From Bacteroidota bacterium (GTDB taxonomy: Bacteria > Bacteroidota > Bacteroidia > Flavobacteriales > Flavobacteriaceae), in the NCBI GenBank assembly GCA_024280815.1, contig JAJRPL010000463.1:1-30569 (forward strand): a stretch of DNA of 30,569 nucleotides, read 5' to 3'. The notes under the pieces are model-generated. The model did no database searches, was not told the DNA's origin, and saw only the letters and a list, made by a program, of their open reading frames with translations. The stretch's first letter is position 1, and the number at the start of each line of letters is the position of its first letter. Position numbers and translations under genes: made by a program. Shown here piece by piece: positions 1-7,321 of this stretch.

Positions 1-2
1 AT

Positions 3-113
3 GGTTTAGATTTGTTCACAGGAATTAAGAAATGGATTAATAGATACCACAACAGGGACCATCAAGGCATAGAAAGGAAAAAACCAAAAAGCATCTTTCA
101 AAATGCTGCTTAA
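3..113 (+). CDS. IS3-family transposase, C-terminal end (partial)
   Basis: The reading frame is open from the left window edge to a TAA at 111-113 and gives 36 residues. They include WINRYHNRDHQGIERKKP, the pattern that closes the integrase (rve) core of IS3-type transposases (a Tyr-Asn/His-Asn stretch, then His-Gln-Gly/Ser, then a Lys/Thr-Pro). The start lies outside the window, so intactness cannot be judged. It reads toward the polysaccharide locus and ends about 100 bp before the first biosynthetic gene. It marks the left edge of the accessory region. The IS3 assignment rests on a short tail only. Confidence 0.68.
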   Translation, partial: GLDLFTGIKKWINRYHNRDHQGIERKKPKSIFQNAA

Positions 114-125
114 TTTCAACTTGAT

Positions 126-143
126 AAACCAAACTTTTGGTTT
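126..143 (+). terminator. Perfect 8-bp inverted repeat after the transposase stop
   Basis: AAACCAAA and TTTGGTTT are separated by two bases, 12 bp after the transposase stop codon. No T-tract follows, and the stem has only two G-C pairs per arm. It could be a weak terminator, or sequence belonging to the insertion-sequence end. I could not place the IS terminal inverted repeat with certainty. Confidence 0.3.
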
Positions 144-216
144 AGTGATTCGAGGGTATTATATTATATATGGGATTATATAACCAACAAATAATAAACG
201 TCAACAACTAATAATA

Positions 217-885
217 ATGCTTCTTTGTAGAAAATCGTTTATTGTTTCTTGCCAGTCAGAAGGTAATGACCCGTTCAATTCCCCCAAAGGAGTTGCAATG
301 TTTGCCAAAGCTGCTGAAATGGGGGGAGCTGATGGTATTAGAAGTGAAGGGATTGAAAAAACAGAAGAAATATTAAGTCAGGTAGATATTCCAGTCATAG
401 GTTTGGTTAAATCAAGGTATAAAGACAACTCTGTAAGAATTACCGGATCGTTTAAAGATGTAGATGAGTTAGTTAATATTGGATGCCATTTGATTGCAAT
501 TGATGGAACTTTTAGGGAAAGAGAAGAATTAACAGGACCGGAATTTATTAAAATAATCAAAACAAAATATAATTGTAAAATAATGGCCGATATTTCTTCT
601 ATTGAAGAAGCGATAGCTTGTGAAAAGGCCGGGGCTGACTATATTTCTTCAACTCTTAATGGTTATACACCAAATACATTTGAAAATAATGATGGTTCTC
701 CAAATTTCAATTTAGTTAAATCACTAATTAAAAGTTTAAACGTACCAGTATTTGCGGAAGGCAGAATATCAACACTTGCTCAGGCAAAACAAATGTTGGA
801 TATCGGTGCTTATGGGGTAGTTGTGGGCACTTTCATTACTCGACCTCGAGTAATTACAAATAAATTTATTGAATTTATAAAATAA
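217..885 (+). CDS. nanE: N-acylglucosamine-6-phosphate 2-epimerase (NanE)
   Basis: The 222-residue TIM-barrel protein fits NanE along its whole length. It has IVSCQ near the N-terminus, IRSEG with Arg42, VIGLVK with Lys65, AIDGT with Asp96, the STLNGYT loop, and AEGR with Glu181. Arg, Lys and Glu at these places match the catalytic set described for Clostridium perfringens NanE. The family interconverts ManNAc-6-P and GlcNAc-6-P in the cytoplasm and usually serves sialic acid breakdown. Here neuA and neuB follow at once (14 bp to the next gene) and no lyase or kinase of catabolism is present. An anabolic role, supplying ManNAc-6-P from GlcNAc-6-P, is therefore inferred. The ATG at 217 gives the N-terminal length usual for the family. 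No UDP-GlcNAc 2-epimerase (NeuC) is seen in the window. Confidence 0.9.
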   Translation: MLLCRKSFIVSCQSEGNDPFNSPKGVAMFAKAAEMGGADGIRSEGIEKTEEILSQVDIPVIGLVKSRYKDNSVRITGSFKDVDELVNIGCHLIAIDGTFREREELTGPEFIKIIKTKYNCKIMADISSIEEAIACEKAGADYISSTLNGYTPNTFENNDGSPNFNLVKSLIKSLNVPVFAEGRISTLAQAKQMLDIGAYGVVVGTFITRPRVITNKFIEFIK

Positions 886-899
886 TCTGATTAACCAAA

Positions 900-2078
900 A
901 TGTATAAAAACCAAATAATTATTGCTATTATACCTGCTCGCAGTGGTTCAAAGGGAATACCTAACAAAAATATTATTGAAGTTGGAGGGAAAAATTTAAT
1001 TACTTGGACTATAGAACAATCTCTAGAATCTGAATATATTGACTATACTTTTGTATCTACTGATAATGAACGAATTGCTGAAATATCAAAGAAAGGGGGA
1101 GCGGAAATTATTAAAAGACCATCAAATATCTCTGAAGATAACTCTATGACTGAAGATGCAATTATACACGGATTGGATATTATTAAATCGGAACATGGGT
1201 TAGAACCAGATTTAGTAGTACTCCTTCAGGTAACATCTCCTTTGCGGACGCCCTTTGATATAGATAATTCAATCACTAAATATTTTGATAATGGATACGA
1301 TTCTTTGTTTAGTGTAACTAAAATTGCCGACTTAACTTTGTGGGAAAAACCAAATAATGAATGGAGAAGTGTAAATTCCGACTACAAGAAAAGGCAAAGA
1401 CGGCAAGATCGAGAAGATCAGTTTATTGAAAATGGATCTATTTATATGGCTAAACCAGGTTTTTTAATTGAAAATCATAATATAATTTGCGGCTCTATTG
1501 GAGTGTATGAAATGGAATTTTGGCAAACATGGGAAATAGATACAATAGCAGAAGTTGACCTTGTTGAATTCTATTTAAATAAAATGATTATTAAAAATAC
1601 AAAGCCACGGATAAACAAAAATGATATTAATCTTATAGTATTTGATTTTGATGGAGTTATGACTAACAATAAAGCAGTTTTATTAGAAAACGGTATAGAG
1701 GGTGTAATTGTTAACCGCGGGGATGGTGTAGGGGTTTCCAATTTAAAAAAAATGGGGTTTCGAATCCTAATTTTAACGTCCGAGGCTAATGCTGTAGTTA
1801 AAAGTAGAGCACAAAAGTTGAACTTAGAAATACTAGCAAATATTGAAAATAAAAAGAACTGCTTGAAAGATTATATTAGTAAAAAAGGAATAAGTAAAAG
1901 CAATGTCTTATATGTAGGTAATGATTTAAATGACTTAGAAGTCATGAAATGGGTAGGATATCCAATCTGCCCTGCTGATTCTCATAAGAAAATAAAGGAA
2001 ATATCGAAAATAGTTTTGAAAATAAATGGAGGAGAAGGAATTGCAAGATCCTTGTTTGATATTTTAAGTGATCACTAA
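900..2078 (+). CDS. neuA: Bifunctional CMP-nonulosonate synthetase / HAD phosphatase (NeuA-KdsC-type fusion)
   Basis: The 392-residue protein has two domains. Residues 1-230 are an N-acylneuraminate cytidylyltransferase: IPARSGSKGIPNKN at 11-24 binds CTP, and LLQVTSPLRT lies at 108-117. Residues 243-392 are a KdsC-type HAD phosphatase: DFDGV with Asp249 and Asp251, LTSE at 292-295, GNDLND at 340-345, and a C-terminal GGEGIAR. Known KdsC-like enzymes remove phosphate from ulosonate phosphates (Kdo-8-P, KDN-9-P, Neu5Ac-9-P). The fusion resembles animal CMAS in layout. The inferred role is to dephosphorylate the 9-phosphate made by the next gene and couple the free acid to CMP. It lies 14 bp after nanE and 48 bp before neuB. 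The exact nonulosonate (Neu5Ac, KDN or another) cannot be read from sequence. Confidence 0.88.
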   Translation: MYKNQIIIAIIPARSGSKGIPNKNIIEVGGKNLITWTIEQSLESEYIDYTFVSTDNERIAEISKKGGAEIIKRPSNISEDNSMTEDAIIHGLDIIKSEHGLEPDLVVLLQVTSPLRTPFDIDNSITKYFDNGYDSLFSVTKIADLTLWEKPNNEWRSVNSDYKKRQRRQDREDQFIENGSIYMAKPGFLIENHNIICGSIGVYEMEFWQTWEIDTIAEVDLVEFYLNKMIIKNTKPRINKNDINLIVFDFDGVMTNNKAVLLENGIEGVIVNRGDGVGVSNLKKMGFRILILTSEANAVVKSRAQKLNLEILANIENKKNCLKDYISKKGISKSNVLYVGNDLNDLEVMKWVGYPICPADSHKKIKEISKIVLKINGGEGIARSLFDILSDH

Positions 2079-2126
2079 AAGGGGGGTATGTAATAATTTT
2101 TAACTATATATATAAAAAGAATACAG

Positions 2127-3176
2127 ATGAAAGATATTATATTAGATACTGAGCGAAAAATAGGTTTAAACCATCCACCATTCTTCATTGCCGAGGCTGG
2201 AATTAATCATAATGGTGAAATGTCTATTGCAAAGGAATTAATAGATATGGCAGTTAAATCAGGTGTTGATTCAATTAAATTTCAAAAAAGGGATTTTAAT
2301 AAGACAATTACATCAAGTTTGCTAAATCGTAATTATGATAATAGAAATTCTTTTGGAAGGACTTATTTAGATCATAAAATTGCTCTTGAATTTTCAGATC
2401 AGGAATTAATAGAATTAGCGAAGTATTCTGAAAATAAAAACATAATTTTCACGTGTAGTGCATTTGATATTGATAGTTATGACTTTGTAGAAAAAGAGTT
2501 GTCACCACCATTTCATAAAATTCCAAGTCCACTTACGGTAAATCACGAATTGCTATTACATGTGGCTTCTTATGGCAAACCCATGTTTATTTCAACGGGA
2601 ATGACATATAGTGAAGAAGTAGATTTATTGATGAACGTACTTAAAGATTATAAGGATCAAATTGTCCTGTTGCAATGTACCAGCCTTTATCCAACTAAAA
2701 ATGAAGAGGTAAACCTAAATGTAATTAGCACATTTCAACAAAAGCATGATGTTATTGCTGGTTTTTCTTCTCATGATCAATCTGTTGTTTTCCCTGCAGT
2801 TGCTGTGGCACTTGGTGCAAGAGTTATTGAAAAACACATCACTTTAGATAGAACAATGAAAGGTCCTGATCATGCGTCTTCTTTTGAAACTAGAGGTTTG
2901 GATTTAAGTTACGGTTATTGTTTGGATGCTTTCACAGCATTGGGAAGTAACAAAAAGACTGTTTTAGAAAGAGAATCAGAAAACCGCATTAAACATTTAC
3001 AAAGTATTGTAAGTTCTATTGATATTGAAAAGGGAACAATAATTAGCGTGGAACACATTACGTATAAATCACCTGGAGATGGCATTTTATCCTATAATAA
3101 ATCTTCTGTAATTGGAAAAACAGCAATTGTTGATATACCAAAAGACTCAACTATTCGATTAAAGGATTTAGGATAA
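2127..3176 (+). CDS. neuB: Nonulosonate (sialic acid-type) synthase, NeuB/NANS family
   Basis: The 349-residue protein has an N-terminal NeuB TIM barrel (about 15-270) and a C-terminal SAF/antifreeze-like domain (about 287-349). FIAEAGINHNG at 20-30, SIKFQKR at 49-55, LLQCTSLYP at 181-189, GFSSHD at 212-217 and EKHITLDRTMKGPDHASSFE at 235-254 are family signatures. The enzyme condenses PEP with an N-acylmannosamine or its 6-phosphate. NSFGRTYLDHKIALEFSD at 74-91 recalls the corresponding stretch of animal NANS, which uses ManNAc-6-P. With nanE and a fused phosphatase upstream, a 9-phosphate product is the best inference. PGDGI in the SAF domain is typical. It lies 48 bp after neuA and 25 bp before the KdnB-like gene. 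Confidence 0.9.
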   Translation: MKDIILDTERKIGLNHPPFFIAEAGINHNGEMSIAKELIDMAVKSGVDSIKFQKRDFNKTITSSLLNRNYDNRNSFGRTYLDHKIALEFSDQELIELAKYSENKNIIFTCSAFDIDSYDFVEKELSPPFHKIPSPLTVNHELLLHVASYGKPMFISTGMTYSEEVDLLMNVLKDYKDQIVLLQCTSLYPTKNEEVNLNVISTFQQKHDVIAGFSSHDQSVVFPAVAVALGARVIEKHITLDRTMKGPDHASSFETRGLDLSYGYCLDAFTALGSNKKTVLERESENRIKHLQSIVSSIDIEKGTIISVEHITYKSPGDGILSYNKSSVIGKTAIVDIPKDSTIRLKDLG

Positions 3177-3201
3177 TTAATTACAAATTAATAATTTCAA
3201 A

Positions 3202-4263
3202 ATGAAAAATTGCAAAAACGTTCAAGATTATCTTTTTGGTAAGGGTGCCATTCATGAATTAAAAGGTGTTCTTGAACAAAAAAGGATTAGTTCAGATTCT
3301 ATTGTTGTTTTTATAATAGATGAATTTTTTAAAAATCTCGAACTTGTAAATAAACTACCTATCAACAAAAATAATGATATATTAATTTTTGCTTCAACAA
3401 AAGATGAACCTCATGCTGATTACATTAATGGATTATTGGATCAAATAATAAATAATATTGTAGGCAATCAGCCTGTTGCCATAATAGGTATGGGAGGAGG
3501 CACAACTATGGATATTGCTAAGGTAATATCGATTTTATTGACCAATACTGGATATGCAGAGGATTATCAAGGTTGGGACTTAGTCAAAAATCCAGGGATT
3601 TATAAAATAGGGATACCAACTATATTTGGAACAGGGGCTGAAGCAACGAGAACAGCTGTTTTGACTAGTAAAATCAAGAAACTAGGGATTAATAGTGACT
3701 ATTCTGTTTTTGATCAGATTATACAAGATTCTAATTTAATGGTAACTGTCCCTAAAGAGCAGTTTATGTATACCGCAATGGATAGTTACATTCACTGTGT
3801 TGAATCTTTAAGAGGTAGTACTAATGATGCGATGACTATAGCATTTGCTCAAAAATCATTATCATTACTTCGAGACATTTTCCTTGGCGACATGGATTAT
3901 GACAAGTTGATGGTCGCATCTTATTTAGGTGGTAGCGCTGTAGCGAATTCAAATGTTGGCATTTGCCATCCGATATCGTATGGCTTGAGTTTAGTCATGG
4001 GTTACCACCATGGATTTGCTGTTACTATTGCTTTTAATCAACTTGAAGAGTATTATCCAGAAGTGAAAGAATTTAAAACTATTTTAAGTAAACATAAAAT
4101 AGTTTTACCGGAGAAACTGTTAAAAGATATTTCAGCAAATAAAATTGAAAGCATGGTTGTTGCAATTAGAAAAAATGAGAAACCACTTGAGAATGCTTTT
4201 GGTAAGGACTGGCGCAATATTTTTACTGCTGATAAAGTTAAAGACATATTGCTTAGAATTTGA
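3202..4263 (+). CDS. kdnB: Iron-type alcohol dehydrogenase, KdnB-like (ulosonate terminal-hydroxyl oxidase)
   Basis: The 353-residue protein is a group III metal-dependent alcohol dehydrogenase. The nucleotide-binding GMGGGTTMDIAK lies at 97-107, and candidate metal ligands are Asp194, His198, His256 and His269/270. Immediately downstream is a KdnA-like aminotransferase. In Shewanella, KdnB oxidises the C8 hydroxyl of Kdo to an aldehyde, which KdnA aminates to Kdo8N. The gene order kdnB-kdnA and the length agree with that pair. Here the pair follows nonulosonate genes, so the substrate may instead be a nonulosonate at C9. That is inference. The alternative is a generic Fe-ADH with another sugar substrate. 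It lies 25 bp after neuB and 56 bp before the aminotransferase. Confidence 0.75.
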   Translation: MKNCKNVQDYLFGKGAIHELKGVLEQKRISSDSIVVFIIDEFFKNLELVNKLPINKNNDILIFASTKDEPHADYINGLLDQIINNIVGNQPVAIIGMGGGTTMDIAKVISILLTNTGYAEDYQGWDLVKNPGIYKIGIPTIFGTGAEATRTAVLTSKIKKLGINSDYSVFDQIIQDSNLMVTVPKEQFMYTAMDSYIHCVESLRGSTNDAMTIAFAQKSLSLLRDIFLGDMDYDKLMVASYLGGSAVANSNVGICHPISYGLSLVMGYHHGFAVTIAFNQLEEYYPEVKEFKTILSKHKIVLPEKLLKDISANKIESMVVAIRKNEKPLENAFGKDWRNIFTADKVKDILLRI

Positions 4264-4298
4264 TTAATTATTGAACATAAAAAACGACCGAATATTAT

Positions 4299-4306
4299 TA
4301 TATTTG
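4299..4306 (+). promoter_or_regulatory. Candidate Bacteroidota -7 element upstream of the KdnA-like gene
   Basis: TATATTTG matches the Bacteroidota -7 consensus TAnnTTTG exactly and lies 13 bp before the ATG at 4320, in one of the longer gaps of the run. The nearest upstream TTG (4271-4273) is 25 bp away, longer than the usual 19-21 bp, and the leader would be only a few bases. In DNA this AT-rich the match may be chance. Confidence 0.2.
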
Positions 4307-4319
4307 AAAAATAGATATT

Positions 4320-5489
4320 ATGCCAGGATTTGAATTAATTGGGAAGGAAGAAAAAGATGCTGTCAATGAGATATTTGATGACGGGGGGATATTGTTCGCT
4401 CATGGGTTTGATGCAATTCGCAATAATCGATATAGAGTGAGGGAGTTTGAAGAAATGTTTGCTGCTCGTATTGGAGTAAAATATGCGCAAGCAGTATCCT
4501 CAGGAACAGCAGCACTAAAAGCAAGTTTAATAGCTTTGGGTGTAAAACCAGGTGACGAGGTAATTACCCAGGCGTTTACTTTTATTGCTACTGTGGAAGC
4601 AATTGTTGACGTTGGAGCGATTCCTGTAATTGTGAATATTGATTTGACATATAATATGGACCCAATAGAACTTGAGAAAGCAATCACGCCAAAGACCAAA
4701 GCAATAATTCCGGTCCATATGCTCGGTGTTGCTGCAGATCTTGAAAAAATTCTAGTAGTTTCAAAGAAATATAAAATACCAGTACTTGATGATAACTGTG
4801 AGTCGGTAGGTGCCGAATGGAATAATGAGAAACTTGGGGTACAATCAGATATATGTGCGTGGAGTTTTGATTTTGGTAAAACTATAACATGTGGTGAAGG
4901 AGGAATGATAACAACTAATAGCGAAGAATTATTCAAATTAGTTAGGGAATACCATGATCATGGACATCAGTATAACATGAGTTTGCCACGAGGGCTAGAT
5001 ACGAGAAGGTCGCCTGGTTTTAATTATAGAATGTCAGAAATGCAAGCCGCTGTGGGAATGGCTCAACTTGAAAAGCTTAATTATATCGTTGAAGCAAATC
5101 GAAGAAACTACAAAGTTTATTTTGATGCATTGTATCAAATAGATCATATTCAATTCAGAACAATCCCAGAGCAATGCAAGCCTCTTTGTGACACATTTAT
5201 TTTTGCATTACCTGAAGAAAAACAAACGTTAGAATTCTTGAAATTAATGAAGAAGGAGGGTCTTGGCACTAAAAATGTTCCTGATGCTATAGAGTGGCAT
5301 TTAGCAAGTCATTGGAATCATGTTTTTAAGCACTATGGTATAAGTAAAGAGGAACTGAATATTATAACACAAACATCAATTGATTTATTGAAGAGGAGCG
5401 TTTCTATTCCTGTCATGGTTAATTATAAGGAGGACAGTTTAGAGAGGAGTGCAAATAAACTTTTTAAAATAGCCAGTCAAATTTTATAA
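4320..5489 (+). CDS. kdnA: PLP-dependent ulosonate transaminase, KdnA-like (DegT/DnrJ/EryC1/StrS family)
   Basis: The 389-residue protein is a DegT-family sugar aminotransferase. SSGTAAL lies at 60-66, VLDDNCESVG at 155-164 has the cofactor Asp, and SFDFGKTITCGEGG at 182-195 has the Schiff-base Lys187. Several family-atypical features recall Shewanella KdnA (8-amino-3,8-dideoxy-octulosonate transaminase): the MPGFEL-G-EE start, the FxxxRNNRYR segment at 30-39, and a DHGH block after the PLP lysine. The ATG at 4320 gives exactly that N-terminus. With KdnB upstream it would turn a terminal aldehyde into an amine, using glutamate as usual donor. The acceptor could be Kdo or a nonulosonate. It lies 37 bp before the next start. 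Confidence 0.78.
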   Translation: MPGFELIGKEEKDAVNEIFDDGGILFAHGFDAIRNNRYRVREFEEMFAARIGVKYAQAVSSGTAALKASLIALGVKPGDEVITQAFTFIATVEAIVDVGAIPVIVNIDLTYNMDPIELEKAITPKTKAIIPVHMLGVAADLEKILVVSKKYKIPVLDDNCESVGAEWNNEKLGVQSDICAWSFDFGKTITCGEGGMITTNSEELFKLVREYHDHGHQYNMSLPRGLDTRRSPGFNYRMSEMQAAVGMAQLEKLNYIVEANRRNYKVYFDALYQIDHIQFRTIPEQCKPLCDTFIFALPEEKQTLEFLKLMKKEGLGTKNVPDAIEWHLASHWNHVFKHYGISKEELNIITQTSIDLLKRSVSIPVMVNYKEDSLERSANKLFKIASQIL

Positions 5490-5526
5490 TTTGTGTTTTT
5501 TGAAAAAAACGCAATATTCTATATTA

Positions 5527-7304
5527 ATGCATCTTATTACTACAGCAGAAGTTAGTTTCCTGCCCAAGAAAAATAAAGATTGTCTAATTCTAGGGAATTG
5601 GTGCATAAACAAAGTTACATCAAGTTATTTTGAGGGTAAAAATTATAAGATATTTCCATATCATTTCGATGATAGAAATTTTTTTAATGCATCCTATCAG
5701 TACTGTAATAAAATCTCAGAGTTAATGCTAATCGACATTGCCGAAGCTTATCAACAAATATTTGCTGTATCTTTTAATAAGAGATACTGGAAGATTGTAT
5801 TCGGACCATGGACAGATCAATTTACAGCGGTTTTGTACGATCGCTACCTATCCCTGAAGAATGTTGTTAAAGAACATCCAGAAATAGAAACAATTTTATT
5901 GGGCAAAGCATCTTTTATATGTCCAGATTCAAGTAAGGAGTTTTTCTCAATGGTATGTAAAGATGCTTTTAATTTACAGATTTACAGTTTTATTTGGAGT
6001 TTTATTGGAGGTAAAACAACAAAAGTTAAAAAGTTAGAACTAAGAGATAGGAATCTAAAAAAAACAAATTATAATAGATTTAAAACTATTTTATATAATC
6101 CGTTTATACAAACAGTATTATCTGGTTTAATGGCAAAAACTTCAATTTGGTCTTTTCATACTGGGTTTCCGCGAAAATTTTATTGGAATTTAACTCGAAA
6201 ATTGAATTTCAGATTATTTCCCATTGAATTATTCATTAATAATTTGGAAACTAAGATTTCAAAAAAAGATTCAAATAAAGAACTAAGGAAGATTCTTAAA
6301 AAAAACTCACTAAAAATATTAATTTGTCAGACGACTTTTTTTATAAACTCTGTCTTGAGGCTATTACTACATTTCTTCCTATTAGCCTTTTGGAACAATT
6401 TTTATATGCTAATGAAGCCGTTGCAAAACTTGGAACAGCCAAACTTAAAGCATTGATTAGTTCGAACGGATATACTTATGATAGTTGGAAAATACTGGTT
6501 GGGAATAATGTATCAGCAACAACAAAATTAGTTAATCTTCAACATGGAGGAGGTTATGGAATACATCTTTTTGATACTTCTGAGAATTATGAAATATCGG
6601 TGGCGGATACTTTTATATCATGGGGATGGAAAGATAATAGCAATAGACGAATTATTCCAATAGCGAGTCCAAAGTTAACAATAATAAAAAAGCATTTAAC
6701 AAAAAACAATGAAATATTAATAATTGCTAATGATTATCCAAACTATTTATATAGGATGTTTAGTTATCCTATTGGGAGAAGTTTGATTTCGTATAGGCTA
6801 TCTTTAGAAATATTTATAGAGTCTCTTGGAGAGGAACTTATTAGTAACAGTTTTCTCCGCTTATATCCCATTGATTATTCTAATGACAGAAACCAATCAA
6901 TAAAAGAAAAATTCCCTCAACTTAAAACAGACCCTGGCTCTTTATCTTTTGATGATCAATTAGCAGGATGTAAGTTAACGGTCTCTGACACAAACCAAAC
7001 TACCTTTTTACAATCTTTAAAAATTAATAAACCGACTATTGTTTTTTGGGATAAGAGGTCACATGAGGTTCGTGATGAAGCCAAAAAATATTTAGCAGAA
7101 CTATACGAGGCTGGCATTTTACATGATACTCCTGAAAGCGCAGCCGAAATGGTGAGAAAGAATTTTAATACTATTGATGTGTGGTGGCAACTTTCTAAAA
7201 CACAGAATGCAAGAAAATTATTTGTATCCAAGTTTGCTAACCATTCCGATAATTTAATTCATGATTGGAAATTGTTCTTAAAACAGTTTACAATAAATGT
7301 ATAA
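5527..7304 (+). pseudogene. LIC12162-family surface-polysaccharide transferase, frameshifted
   Basis: Two overlapping frames together make one protein of about 590 residues, the usual size of the family. The first starts at ATG 5527 (MHLITTAEV), with LGNWC, a PYHFDDR segment and FGPWTDQF...LYDRY. The second carries LPISLLEQF, NLQHGGGYG and ISWGWKD. Two TTG codons upstream (5491, 5500) could also start it, but ATG 5527 best matches the family N-terminus. The second frame has a stop at 6297-6299, so the shift must lie at or after 6300, in the A8 run at 6298-6305. One extra A restores the gene. The family is known from Leptospira and other O-antigen loci as putative transferases; its exact reaction is not established. 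As written the protein stops at 6456 after about 309 residues. Confidence 0.8.
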
Positions 7305-7321
7305 ATAAAGATAAGAATTAG

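Noticed and set aside
161..172. Promoter for the locus between the IS end and nanE
   Set aside because: TATATATG at 165-172 is one mismatch from TAnnTTTG, but no TTG lies 19-21 bp upstream; not strong enough to list as a feature.
378..560. Minus-strand open frame opposite nanE, and similar short antisense frames across the window
   Set aside because: They sit inside well-supported genes and encode no recognisable protein; AT-rich genes often leave such open antisense frames.
4400..4936. Long open frame of 178 codons on the minus strand
   Set aside because: It lies wholly opposite the KdnA-like gene, has a low-complexity Ser/Ile-rich product with no recognisable domain, and the + strand frame carries clear motifs.
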